Origin: Micromonospora cathayae
GTDB lineage: Bacteria; Actinomycetota; Actinomycetes; Mycobacteriales; Micromonosporaceae
DNA length: 64,000 nucleotides
Direction: 5' to 3'
Assembly: GCF_028993575.1 (NCBI RefSeq)
Contig: NZ_CP118615.1
Coordinates: 3,658,001-3,722,000 of the forward strand
Shown here: piece after piece, positions 51,993 through 60,816 of the stretch
Numbering within the stretch: the stretch's first letter is position 1
How the letters are laid out: every line of letters starts with the position of its first letter
Notes under the pieces: generated by a model
Seen by the model: only the letters and a program-made list of their open reading frames with translations
Told to the model about the DNA's origin: nothing
The model's database searches: none
Program-made: the position numbers and the translations under genes

Positions 51993-53624
51993 ATGATGTC
52001 TCCCATGCTGTCCACCGGGCCCCACACGGAGAGCACGGAGACCGCGGACGCCGTGATCGTCGGCGCCGGCCACAACGGGCTGGTCGCCGCCAACCTGCTC
52101 GCCGACGCCGGCTGGGACGTCCTGGTCCTCGAGGCGACCGGCGTGCCGGGCGGGGCGGTCCGCTCCGCCGAGGTCACCGCGCCCGGCTACCTCAGCGACC
52201 TCTACAGCTCGTTCTACCCCCTCGGGTACGCCTCGCCGGTGCTGCGCCGGCTCGCCCTCGACCAGCACGGGCTGGCCTGGCGGCACGCCCCCGACGTGCT
52301 GGCGCACCTGTTCCCGGACGGTCGGGCGGCGGTGCTCAACCGGGACCCGGACCGCACCGCCGACTCGCTGGACGCGTTCGCCCCCGGCGACGGGAAACGC
52401 TGGCTGGCGTCGTACCAGGAGTGGCAGCAGCTGTCCCGGCCGCTGCTGGACGCCCTGTTCACCCCCTTCCCGCCGGTACGCAACGGGCTGGAACTGCTCA
52501 ACCGGCTGGGGCCGGCGGGCGCGTTGCGGCTGGCCCGACGACTGGTGCTGCCGGTACGCCAACTGGGTGCGGAACTCTTCGCCGGAGCGGGCGGCCCGGC
52601 CCTGCTGGCCGGCTGCGCCCTGCACACCGACCTGTCCCCCGACGACGCCGGCTCCGGGGTGTACGGCTGGCTGCTGGCCATGCTCGGCCAGCAGGTCGGC
52701 TGGCCGGTGCCGGTCGGCGGGGCCCAGCGGATCACCGACGCCCTGGTGGCCCGGCTACGGTCCCGGGGCGGCCGGATCAGCTACGGCGCGCACGTCGACC
52801 GGGTGCTGGTCGCCCGGGGGCGGGCGATGGGCGTCCGGGCGGTCGGCGGGCGGACCTGGCGGGCCCGGCGGGCGGTCCTCGCCGACGTGCCCGCCCCCGC
52901 GCTCTACCTGGACCTGGTCGGCCCGGCCTGGTTGCCGCCCCGGCTCGTCGAGGACCTGGCCCACTTCCGGTGGGACGGCTCGACGGTGAAGGTCGACTGG
53001 GCGCTGGCCGGCCCGGTGCCCTGGGCCAACCCGGAGGTGGCCGGCGCGGGAACGGTGCACCTCGCCACCGACCTGGACGGTCTGACCCGCTACTCGGCGG
53101 CGCTGGCCTGCGGGGAGGTGCCGGCGGACCCGTTCCTGCTGCTGGGGCAGATGACCACCGCCGACCCGGGCCGCTCACCGGCCGGCACCGAGTCGCTGTG
53201 GGCGTACACCCACCTGCCGTTCCGGCGGGACTGGCGGGCCGACGACGTGGCCCGGCACGTGGAGCGGATGGAGGACGTCCTGGAGCGGCACGCCCCCGGC
53301 TTCCGGGCGCTGGTGCGGGGCCGGCACGTGGCCGGCCCGGCGGACCTGGAGGAACAGAACCCGAGCCTGGTCGGTGGCGCGGTGGGCGGCGGGACGGCCG
53401 CCGCCTACCAGCAGCTCTTCCTGCGGCCGGTGCCCGGCCTGGGCCGCCCGGACACCCCGGTCGACCGGCTCTACCTGGCGAGCGCGTCGGCGAACCCGGG
53501 CGGCGGCGTGCACGGTGCCCCCGGGGCGAACGCGGCCCGCGCCGCCCTGGCCCGTAACCGGGGGCTCACCGGTGGCCTGTACGCGCGCGCGATCGGCGCG
53601 GCGCACCGCACCGTCTACCGCTGA
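51993..53624 (+). CDS. CrtI/phytoene-desaturase-like FAD oxidoreductase
   Basis: 543 aa from ATG 51993. ATG 51996 and ATG 52005 are near alternatives. The N-terminal Rossmann loop DAVIVGAGHNGLVAANLLADAG and EATGVPGGAVRSAEVTAPGY fit the phytoene-dehydrogenase-related NAD(P)/FAD family. The C-terminal flavin motif is GGGVHGAPGANAARAAL. It is not beside carotenoid genes, and this subgroup is a widespread uncharacterised one, so carotenoid desaturation is not implied. Confidence 0.82.
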   Translation: MMSPMLSTGPHTESTETADAVIVGAGHNGLVAANLLADAGWDVLVLEATGVPGGAVRSAEVTAPGYLSDLYSSFYPLGYASPVLRRLALDQHGLAWRHAPDVLAHLFPDGRAAVLNRDPDRTADSLDAFAPGDGKRWLASYQEWQQLSRPLLDALFTPFPPVRNGLELLNRLGPAGALRLARRLVLPVRQLGAELFAGAGGPALLAGCALHTDLSPDDAGSGVYGWLLAMLGQQVGWPVPVGGAQRITDALVARLRSRGGRISYGAHVDRVLVARGRAMGVRAVGGRTWRARRAVLADVPAPALYLDLVGPAWLPPRLVEDLAHFRWDGSTVKVDWALAGPVPWANPEVAGAGTVHLATDLDGLTRYSAALACGEVPADPFLLLGQMTTADPGRSPAGTESLWAYTHLPFRRDWRADDVARHVERMEDVLERHAPGFRALVRGRHVAGPADLEEQNPSLVGGAVGGGTAAAYQQLFLRPVPGLGRPDTPVDRLYLASASANPGGGVHGAPGANAARAALARNRGLTGGLYARAIGAAHRTVYR

Positions 53625-53700
53625 TCCCGCCGGGCCCGACCCGGTCGCGGTGACCGGCGGGTGCCGGGCCCCGGTGGCTGGTGTCCCGTCCGGCCGGTGC

Positions 53701-53766
53701 CGAGTCCCGGCTGGTGTCGAGTCCCGGCTGGTGCCGAGCCGCGCTGGTGTCGAGTCCGGCTGGTGC
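53701..53766. repeat. 16-17 bp tandem repeat
   Basis: Four units (CGAGTCCCGGCTGGTGT and variants) at 53701-53717, 53718-53734, 53735-53750 and 53751-53766, with looser copies before. They lie between convergent genes. Confidence 0.8.
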
Positions 53767-53805
53767 CGCCGTGCCGGCCGGGCACGGCGGCGGCCTGCCA
53801 CCGGA

Positions 53806-55155
53806 TCAGCCGTCGGTGCCCTTGGCCGACTCCACGACGGGAGCCGGTGCCGGTTCGGTCGCTGTTCCGGCCTTCGCCGTGGGCTCCGTCTTCGCCTTCG
53901 CCCTCGTCCTCGCCTTCGGGGCCGCCTTCGCCTTCGGCTTCGTCGGCCCGGCCGCCTCCGCCGTGGTCGGCTCGGCCGCCTCCGCCGTGGTCGGCTCGGC
54001 CGGGTCGGCCAGCTTGCCGCCGTTCACGTTCGCCGGCTCGGCCGGCCCGGCTGCGTTCGGCGCGACGGCGTCGGCGGCGACCGGCTCGGTCGGGCTGGGC
54101 TCGGTGCTGGCCGGCGTGGACTCGACGGTCGGGCCGGCCGTGGTGGGAGCCGGGTCCGCTTCGGTGACGACCGGGACCGTTCCGGCACCGGCCGGGGCTG
54201 CTGCGGCGGGTGCGGCGACGGCCGGGGTGGCGTCGGCTGCGGCGGGGGCGGACCCGGTGGCGACCGGAGCCGGAACGGCCGCCGTGGCGGGCTCGGTGGC
54301 CGTGGTGGGCTCGGTGGCCGTGGTGGGCTCGGTGACAGCCGGGGTGGGCTCGGTGGTGGCCGGCGGCAGCGCGGTCGGGCGGGGGCTGTCGGTGCCGATG
54401 TCACGGTGCCGGGTCCGGAGCTTGAACGGCATCAGCGCACTTTCGATCTTCGTGGCCGTGCTCATCTTCGACACACCATCCCGCCGCTCCTCGAAGCGGA
54501 TCGGCACCTCCAGGATCGTGTGCCTCAACTTGGTGGCGAGGTAGTGCATCTCCACCTGGAAGCTGTACCCATTGGACTGCACCCGCTCCAGCCCGATCGC
54601 GCGCAGCGTCTCGGCCCGCCAGATCTTGAACCCGGCGGTCAGGTCGCGGATCCGGACCCGCAGCAGGGTGTGCACGTAGAGGTTCGCCCAGCCGCTGAGC
54701 GCCCGCCGGTACAGCGGCCACGCCTCGTCCAGCTCGCCACCGGGCACGTACCGGGAACCGATCACCACGCCGGAGTCGGTGGAGAGCAGCGCGCCGAGCA
54801 TGCCGGGCAGCGCCTCCGGCGGGTGCGACAGGTCCGCGTCCATCTGGGCGACGTACTCGGCACCGTCGGCCAGCGCCCGGGTGATGCCGTCCACGTACGC
54901 CCGGCCCAGCCCCTCCTTGCCCGGACGGTGCACCACCCGGACCCGGTCCGGGTGCTCGATGGCGAGCTTGTCGGCGACCTCGCCGGTGCCGTCGGGGGAG
55001 TTGTCGTCGGCGACCAGAACCCGCAACCCGGGCAGGGGCAGGGCGAGGAGCCGCTGCACCAGCACCGGGAGGTTCCCCGCCTCGTTGTAGGTGGGCACCA
55101 CGACCGTCAGGCGCGCGTCCCGCCACGGCGAGGGTAACTGTACGGGTTCGATCAT
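53806..55155 (-). CDS. Polyprenol-phosphate mannosyltransferase with long low-complexity tail
   Basis: 449 aa from ATG 55155, with GAGG 9 bp upstream. ATG 55164 is an alternative. Residues 1-245 form a GT2 Dpm1-type glycosyltransferase: VVVPTYNEAGNLPVLV, VADDNSPDGTGEVA, QMDADLSHPPE, and GSRYVPGG. It transfers mannose from GDP-mannose to a polyprenyl phosphate for cell-wall glycans or protein mannosylation. Family members of this type end near residue 250. Here a further 200 residues are almost only Pro, Ala, Thr and Glu (repeats of TTATEP and TTAEAAEP), ending in a Lys-rich block (KPKAKAAPKARTRAKAK). The usual fused Lnt/acyltransferase domain is absent. Confidence 0.88.
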   Translation of the reverse strand: MIEPVQLPSPWRDARLTVVVPTYNEAGNLPVLVQRLLALPLPGLRVLVADDNSPDGTGEVADKLAIEHPDRVRVVHRPGKEGLGRAYVDGITRALADGAEYVAQMDADLSHPPEALPGMLGALLSTDSGVVIGSRYVPGGELDEAWPLYRRALSGWANLYVHTLLRVRIRDLTAGFKIWRAETLRAIGLERVQSNGYSFQVEMHYLATKLRHTILEVPIRFEERRDGVSKMSTATKIESALMPFKLRTRHRDIGTDSPRPTALPPATTEPTPAVTEPTTATEPTTATEPATAAVPAPVATGSAPAAADATPAVAAPAAAAPAGAGTVPVVTEADPAPTTAGPTVESTPASTEPSPTEPVAADAVAPNAAGPAEPANVNGGKLADPAEPTTAEAAEPTTAEAAGPTKPKAKAAPKARTRAKAKTEPTAKAGTATEPAPAPVVESAKGTDG

Positions 55156-55309
55156 GACGAGCATCCTCAGTTTGCCGGCAAGTGTCCCTGAAAGGGTAGC
55201 CATCCGACCGTGTCGTGCTCTCAGGGCTCCCCGGTGAGCCTTCGGTCGCACTTCCACCGTCCGGCCCGACCGACCGGTACCCAAGGTCGACCGGGGGTGG
55301 CACTGCTGG

Positions 55310-56311
55310 TCAGCGGTGGCGACGGCCCAGACCGCCGAGGGCGAGCGCCACCGCGCCCAGCGCGACGGCGGTGACCGCCGGCTTGTGCGTACCGACCCAG
55401 AGGGCCGCCGAGCGGTGCCGGGCCCGGTCGGTGAAGACCCCCTCGGCACCCCGGTCGTGTTCCTGGTCGCCCGGCCGGTCCAGGTTGTCCCGCCAGGTGT
55501 GCGGGTCGACCGGGGTGTCGGTCTGCTGGCTGTCGTACCCGTCGCGGGCGAGTTTCCGGTCCAGCAGGCCCGGGAAGAGGATGTTGCCGAGCCGGGCCTG
55601 CCAGGTCGGGCCGCCCACGTTCAGCTCCCGTGGCCCCCGGTCGGCGGCCCACCCGATGGCCCGCGCCGCCACCTCGGGGCTGAAGATCGGCGGTACCGGC
55701 TGCGGGTGCCGGGGCAGCCGGGTCCGCACCCAGGAGAACTGCGGGGTGTTGATCGCCGGGAGCTGCACCATCGTCAGCTTCACCCCGGGACAGTCGTGCA
55801 GCAGCTCGGCCCGGAGCGAGTCGTTGAAGCCCTGGATCGCGTGCTTGCTCGCGCAGTACGCCGACTGCAACGGGATGCCCCGGTACGCCAGCGCCGAGCC
55901 GACCTGCACGATCGTGCCCCGGCCCCGGGCCCGCATGTGGTGCAGCGCGGCGAGGGTGCCGTGCACCGTACCCAGATAGTTCACCTCGGTGACCCGGCGG
56001 AACTCGGCGGCCGGGATCTCCCAGGCCGGCGCGAAGACCGAGACCATCGCGTTGTTGATCCACACGTCCAGCCCACCCCAGTGGTGGACCACGTCGTCGG
56101 CGGCCCGCTGCACCGCCCCGGCGTCGGCCACGTCGAGCTGGTAGGTGCGTACCTCGGCCGCGCCCAGTTCCCGGCAGTCCCGTTCGGCGGCGGCCAGCCC
56201 GGCCGCGCCCCGCGCGATCAGCGCCAACCGGGCGCCCCGGCCGGCGTAGTGGCGGGCCAGCGCCCGACCGACCCCGGCGCTCGCCCCGGTGATCACCACG
56301 GTCGACGTCAT
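55310..56311 (-). CDS. SDR family oxidoreductase with C-terminal membrane helix
   Basis: 333 aa from ATG 56311, which overlaps the previous stop as ATGA. It is a classical SDR: ITGASAGVGRAL, INNAM (NNAG variant) and YCASK. The C-terminal 80 residues beyond the SDR core (DGYDSQQTDTPVDPHTWRDNLDRP) end in a hydrophobic helix (TAVALGAVALALGGLG), so it is probably tethered to the membrane. The membrane-tailed type is frequent in mycobacteria and relatives as an uncharacterised oxidoreductase. It is coupled to the upstream SRPBCC gene. Confidence 0.85.
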   Translation of the reverse strand: MTSTVVITGASAGVGRALARHYAGRGARLALIARGAAGLAAAERDCRELGAAEVRTYQLDVADAGAVQRAADDVVHHWGGLDVWINNAMVSVFAPAWEIPAAEFRRVTEVNYLGTVHGTLAALHHMRARGRGTIVQVGSALAYRGIPLQSAYCASKHAIQGFNDSLRAELLHDCPGVKLTMVQLPAINTPQFSWVRTRLPRHPQPVPPIFSPEVAARAIGWAADRGPRELNVGGPTWQARLGNILFPGLLDRKLARDGYDSQQTDTPVDPHTWRDNLDRPGDQEHDRGAEGVFTDRARHRSAALWVGTHKPAVTAVALGAVALALGGLGRRHR

Positions 56312-56754
56312 CGCGGGTCCTTCTGCCGGGTGGCGATGTCGGCGAGCCGGTTCAGGGTCTCCTTGTTGCGCTGCTTGAGGACCAGGTCGTTGAGCTTGTT
56401 GCGGACCCAGCGCAGCGGGCCGGCGGCGAAGTCCTCGCCCAGCCGGACCCGGGTGCGGTCCGGACCGATCTGTTCCAGGGTGAACACCACCAGCGCCTCA
56501 CCGGCCGGCCAGAGCCCGGCCCGGATGACCAGCTTGTGCGGCGGTTCGCAGGCGAGCACCGTGGAGGCGTCGGTCAGCGAGAACGGCCACGGCCCGGCCC
56601 GGTGGTGCAGTTTCGCGCCGACGGCGGGCCAGGCGTCGTCCACGTCCCGTACGTGGGCCGTGCCGACCACCCAGTCGCTGTACGTCCACCCGTCGGCGAG
56701 CACGTCGAAGACCTGCTGCGGGGGTGCCCCGATCACTTTCTCCACAATCGCCAC
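56308..56754 (-). CDS. SRPBCC family protein
   Basis: 148 aa from GTG 56754 with GGGAG upstream. START-like fold with N-terminal VEKVIGAPPQQVFDVLADGWTYSDWVVG and a C-terminal amphipathic helix. It is translationally coupled to the downstream SDR, so the two probably act together on a hydrophobic substrate. Ligand unknown. Confidence 0.8.
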   Translation of the reverse strand: MAIVEKVIGAPPQQVFDVLADGWTYSDWVVGTAHVRDVDDAWPAVGAKLHHRAGPWPFSLTDASTVLACEPPHKLVIRAGLWPAGEALVVFTLEQIGPDRTRVRLGEDFAAGPLRWVRNKLNDLVLKQRNKETLNRLADIATRQKDPR

Positions 56755-56925
56755 TACGCTCCCATACCCCAGCGCGGGTGCCGGCTAACGGTGGTTAGCT
56801 TCTCCGGGCCGACGGGTAAGGTCCGACGACGCGCGGCGGCGGCACCGCCGTGGCGGCGACGTTTACTCCCGCAGGGGTCGGGAACCCGCCCGCCGTGCGA
56901 GCGGATCACCAGTCGGATCAGCGCA

Positions 56926-56955
56926 GGTCAGTCGGGGTGCACCCCGGTGCTGACC
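56926..56955. promoter_or_regulatory. Nested palindrome upstream of the heptose operon
   Basis: GGTCAG (56926-56931) and CTGACC (56950-56955) flank the perfect palindrome GGGGTGCACCCC. It ends 17 bp before the preferred start at 56973. It could be an operator or an mRNA hairpin. If the upstream GTG 56850 is the true start, it would be coding. Confidence 0.4.
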
Positions 56956-56972
56956 CGGCGGGTCCCGGGCCT

Positions 56973-58655
56973 GTGCCCCGGCTGGCTGTCCCCCGGCTGT
57001 TCGACGCGGTGCTGTTCGACCGGGACGGCACGCTGGTCGAGGACGTCCCGTACAACGGCGACCCGGACAAGGTACGGCCGGTGGCCGGCGCCCGGGAGGC
57101 GCTGGACCGGTTGCGTGCGGCCGGGCTGCGGCTCGGGGTGGTCACCAACCAGTCGGGCCTGGCGCGTGGCCTGTTCACCGCCGACGACATGCGCCGGGTG
57201 CACGCCCGGATCGAGGAGCTGCTCGGCCCGTTCGACACCTGGCAGGTGTGCCCGCACGACGACGGGCACGGCTGCGACTGCCGCAAACCCGACCCCGGGC
57301 TGGTCCGGCGGGCCGCCCGGGACCTCGGCACCACCCCGTCCCGCTGCGTGGTGGTGGGGGACATCGGCCGGGACGTGACCGCCGCGCTCGCCGCCGGGGC
57401 GACCGGGGTCCTGGTGCCGACCCCGGTGACCCGTACCGAGGAGGTCGCCGCCGCGCCGACCGTCGCCCGGGACCTGCCGGCGGCGGTCGCCGAGATCCTG
57501 CGCCGGCAGTCGTCGATCGTGCCGACCGCCCCCCGGCGGGCCGGGACGGTCCTGGTGGTACGGGCCGACTCGGCCGGGGACGTGCTGGTCACCGGGCCGG
57601 CGATCCGGGCGGTGGCGGCCGGCGCACGCCGGGTGGTGCTGCTCTGCGGGCCCCGGGGCCGGGCCGCCGCCGCGCTGCTGCCCGGGGTGGACGAGATCGT
57701 CGAGTGGCCGCTGCCGTGGATCGACCCGGATCCCGCCCCGGTCGACCGGGCCGGCACCGACCGGCTGCTGGCCCGACTGGCCGCCGTCGGGGCGGACGAG
57801 GCGGTGGTGTTCACCTCGTTCCACCAGTCGGCGCTGCCGCTGGCGCTGCTGCTGCGGATGGCCGGGGTCCGGCGGATCAGCGCGATCAGCGACGACTACC
57901 CGGGGGCCCTGCTGGACGTGCGGCACCGGGTGCCGGTCGGGGTGCCGGAGGCGGAGCGGGCCCTGTCCCTCGCCGCCGCCGCCGGTTTCGCCCTGCCCAG
58001 CGGGGACGAGCCGGCCCTGCGGCTGCGCCGGGACGCGCTGCTGCCGTCGCAGTCCGGCCGGTCCGGTGGTCCGGCGGTCCTGCCCGCGCCCGGCTACCTG
58101 GTGGTGCACCCGGGCTCCTCGGCGTCGGCGCGGGCCTGCCCGCCGGAGCTGGCCGCCCGGATCGTCGCCGCGCTCGCCGCCGCCGGTCACCGGGTGGTGG
58201 TCACCGGCGGCCCGGGTGAGCGTGAGCTGACCGCCCGGGTGGCCGCCGCCGGCGGCGTCGACCTGGGCGGCCGGACCGACCTGGCCGGGCTGGCCGCCGT
58301 CCTCGCCGGTGCCGCGGCGATGGTGGTCGGCAACACCGGCCCCGCCCACCTGGCCGCCGCGCTGGGCGTACCGGTGGTGAGCCTGTTCGCCCCGACGGTG
58401 CCGTTCGGGCAGTGGGGGCCGTACCGGGTGCCGACCGTGCGGCTCGGTGACGCGGGCGCGGCCTGCCGGGACACCCGGGCGGCCCGCTGTCCGGTACCCG
58501 GTCACCCCTGCCTGGCCGGCGTCGACCCCGCCGAGGTCGTCGAGGCGGTACGCCGGCTCGGTGCCCCGGGCCCGTCGGACCGGCCGGACGGACCCGGGGT
58601 GCCGGACCGGCCCGCGGTGCCGGCCCGGCTGCACGTCACCGGGGGTGGCCGGTGA
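56973..58655 (+). CDS. Fusion of GmhB-like HAD phosphatase and GT9 heptosyltransferase-like domain
   Basis: 560 aa from GTG 56973. The HAD motif DAVLFDRDGTL is then at residue 10, as in GmhB. GTG 56850 or 56895 would add an untypical extension. Residues 1-175 are a HAD-IIIA phosphatase with the zinc loop CPHDDGHGCDCRKPDP and GDIGRD, the D-glycero-D-manno-heptose 1,7-bisphosphate phosphatase type. Residues from about 190 are a GT9 domain (VLVVRADSAGDVLVTGPAIRAV, then VHPGSSASARACPPELAARIVAAL and GNTGPAHLAAALGVPVVSLFAP), as in ADP-heptose:LPS heptosyltransferases. The two activities are separate proteins in Gram-negative bacteria. It heads an overlapping operon with GmhA- and HldE-like genes. 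Confidence 0.85.
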   Translation: MPRLAVPRLFDAVLFDRDGTLVEDVPYNGDPDKVRPVAGAREALDRLRAAGLRLGVVTNQSGLARGLFTADDMRRVHARIEELLGPFDTWQVCPHDDGHGCDCRKPDPGLVRRAARDLGTTPSRCVVVGDIGRDVTAALAAGATGVLVPTPVTRTEEVAAAPTVARDLPAAVAEILRRQSSIVPTAPRRAGTVLVVRADSAGDVLVTGPAIRAVAAGARRVVLLCGPRGRAAAALLPGVDEIVEWPLPWIDPDPAPVDRAGTDRLLARLAAVGADEAVVFTSFHQSALPLALLLRMAGVRRISAISDDYPGALLDVRHRVPVGVPEAERALSLAAAAGFALPSGDEPALRLRRDALLPSQSGRSGGPAVLPAPGYLVVHPGSSASARACPPELAARIVAALAAAGHRVVVTGGPGERELTARVAAAGGVDLGGRTDLAGLAAVLAGAAAMVVGNTGPAHLAAALGVPVVSLFAPTVPFGQWGPYRVPTVRLGDAGAACRDTRAARCPVPGHPCLAGVDPAEVVEAVRRLGAPGPSDRPDGPGVPDRPAVPARLHVTGGGR

Positions 58656-59626
58656 ACGTCCTGCTCTGGCATGTGCACGGCTCCTGGACCACCTCGTTCG
58701 TGCACGGCAAGCACCGCTACCTGGTGCCGGTCACCCCGGACCGGGGCGCGTACGGGCTGGGCCGGGCGCGCACCTACCGGTGGCCGGACAACGCCGTCGA
58801 GGTCACCCCGGACGAGCTGCGCACCGCCGACGTGGACGTGGTGATCCTCCAGCGTCCCGAGGAGTACGAGCTGGCCGGCGACTGGCTGGGTCGCCGGGTC
58901 GGCCGGGACGTGCCGGCGATCTACGTCGAGCACAACACCCCCAAGGGCGACGTGCCGAACACCCGGCACCCGATGGCCGACCGCGACGACCTGCTGGTCG
59001 CCCACGTCACCCACTTCAACGAGCTGTTCTGGGACACCGGCGGCACCCGGACCACCGTCGTCGAGCACGGCATCGTGCCGCCCGCCGCGACGTACACCGG
59101 GGAACTGGACCGGTTGGCCGTGGTGATCAACGAGCCGGTGCGCCGCTGGCGGGTCACCGGCACCGACCTGCTGCCCCGGTTCGCCGAGATCGCCCCGCTG
59201 GACGTGTTCGGCATGGGCGTGGCCGGGCTCGCCGACCGGCTGGGCCTGCCGCCGGACCGGCTGACCAGCCACGACGACGTACCGCAGGAACGGATGCACG
59301 CCGAACTGGGCCGACGGCGGGCGTACCTGCACCTGTGCCGGTGGACCTCGCTCGGGCTGAGCCTGATCGAGGCGATGAGCATCGGCATGCCGGTGGTGGT
59401 GCTGGCCACCACGGAGGCGGTGGCGGCCGTACCGCCGGACGCGGGGGTGCTCGCCACCCGGCTGGACGACCTGCTGGCGGGGGCCGGGCGGTTCGTCGCC
59501 GAGCCGGACACCGCCCGGCGGGTGGGTGACGCCGCCCGCGTGGCGGCCGGGGCCCGGTACGGCCTGGACCGATTCCTCGGCGACTGGGACCGGCTGCTGG
59601 AGGAGGAAGCATGCGCGTCGCGATGA
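58652..59626 (+). CDS. GT-B glycosyltransferase
   Basis: 324 aa. GTG 58652 overlaps the preceding stop (GTGA). The GT-B fold is suggested by the N-terminal NVLLWHVHGSWTTSFVHGKHRYLVPV, a central EHNTPKGD, and the C-terminal donor-site motif SLGLSLIEAMSIGMPVVVLATTEAVAAVP. No specific CAZy family can be fixed by eye, GT4 being the nearest. It probably adds a sugar to the same glycan as the operon's GT9 enzymes. Confidence 0.82.
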   Translation: MNVLLWHVHGSWTTSFVHGKHRYLVPVTPDRGAYGLGRARTYRWPDNAVEVTPDELRTADVDVVILQRPEEYELAGDWLGRRVGRDVPAIYVEHNTPKGDVPNTRHPMADRDDLLVAHVTHFNELFWDTGGTRTTVVEHGIVPPAATYTGELDRLAVVINEPVRRWRVTGTDLLPRFAEIAPLDVFGMGVAGLADRLGLPPDRLTSHDDVPQERMHAELGRRRAYLHLCRWTSLGLSLIEAMSIGMPVVVLATTEAVAAVPPDAGVLATRLDDLLAGAGRFVAEPDTARRVGDAARVAAGARYGLDRFLGDWDRLLEEEACASR

Positions 59627-60816
59627 TCTCGGAGCACGCCAGCCCGCTCGCCGTCCTCGGCGGTGAGGACGCCGGCGGGCAGAACACGCACGTCGCGGAG
59701 CTGGCCGCCGCGCTCGCCGCCGCCGGCCACGAGGTACGCGTCTACACCCGCCGCGACTCGGTCGCGCTGCCGGTCACCGTCCGCGCCGACGACGGGTACC
59801 ACGTGGTGCACGTGCCCGCCGGGCCGGCCGAACCGGTCGGCAAGGACACCCTGCTGCCGTACATGCCGGCGTTCGGCGAGTGGCTGGCGCGGCAGTGGCG
59901 CGCGGAGTGGACCCCCGAGGTGGCGCACGCGCACTTCTGGATGAGCGGGCTGGCCGCGCTGGCCGCCGGCCGGCGGACCGGGGTGCCGGTGGTGTTGACG
60001 TACCACGCGCTGGGGGTGGTCAAGAAACGCCACCAGGGGGACCAGGACACCAGCCCGCCGGGGCGGATCGACTACGAACGCGCCCTCGGCGTGGCCGTCG
60101 ACCGGGTGATCGTGCAGAGCCGCGACGAGGTGCGGGAACTGGTCGCCACCGGGGTGCCCCGGTCCCGGATGACGGTGATCCCGTCCGGGGTGAACCTGCG
60201 GACCTTCACCCCGGTCGGGCCGGTCGCCGCCCGGGACCCCGACCGGCCCCGGGTGCTGACGGTGGGCCGGCTGGTCGAACGCAAGGGCTTCCACGAGGTG
60301 ATCCGGGCGCTGCCGGCGGTACCGGACGCCGAGTGCGTGGTGGTGGGCGGCCCGCCGGCCGGCCTGGTCGACGACGACCCGCAGGCCCGCCGGCTGCGGG
60401 CGCTCGCCGCCTCCTGCGGGGTGGCCGACCGGGTACGCCTGGTCGGCGCGGTGCCCCGCGAGGAGATGGGCGCCTGGTACCGCTCGGCGGACGTGCTGGT
60501 CGCCGCGCCCTGGTACGAGCCGTTCGGACTGACCCCGCTGGAGGGGATGGCCTGCGGGGTGCCGGTGGTGGGCAGCGCGGTCGGCGGCATCGTGGACACG
60601 GTGGTGGACGGGCTGACCGGTGATCTCGTCCCGCCCCGCGACCCGGCCGCGCTCGGCGCGACGCTGCGGCGGCTGCTGGCCGACCGGGACCGCCGTTTCG
60701 CGTACGCCATGGCCGCCCTGGAGCGGGCCCGGAACCGCTACTCCTGGGAACGTACCGCCGCGCAGCTCGTCGACGTGTACGCGGCGGTGCGCCGGCCGAC
60801 CCGGGTGGTCGCCTGA
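59611..60816 (+). CDS. GT4 family glycosyltransferase
   Basis: 401 aa from ATG 59611, with GGAGGAGG upstream. The start lies 16 bp inside the previous gene. It is a GT4 retaining enzyme: N-terminal ISEHASPLAVLGGEDAGGQNTHVAELA (nucleotide-sugar transferase loop, MshA/sucrose-synthase-like), VIPSGVN, TVGRLVERKG and the E-x7-E motif in PWYEPFGLTPLEGMACGVPVV. It uses an NDP-sugar to extend a glycan. The operon position suggests it acts next to heptose addition. Confidence 0.87.
   Translation: MRVAMISEHASPLAVLGGEDAGGQNTHVAELAAALAAAGHEVRVYTRRDSVALPVTVRADDGYHVVHVPAGPAEPVGKDTLLPYMPAFGEWLARQWRAEWTPEVAHAHFWMSGLAALAAGRRTGVPVVLTYHALGVVKKRHQGDQDTSPPGRIDYERALGVAVDRVIVQSRDEVRELVATGVPRSRMTVIPSGVNLRTFTPVGPVAARDPDRPRVLTVGRLVERKGFHEVIRALPAVPDAECVVVGGPPAGLVDDDPQARRLRALAASCGVADRVRLVGAVPREEMGAWYRSADVLVAAPWYEPFGLTPLEGMACGVPVVGSAVGGIVDTVVDGLTGDLVPPRDPAALGATLRRLLADRDRRFAYAMAALERARNRYSWERTAAQLVDVYAAVRRPTRVVA

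Noticed and set aside
51993..53624. Carotenoid biosynthesis gene
   Set aside because: Only a distant CrtI relationship, with no phytoene synthase or other crt genes around it.
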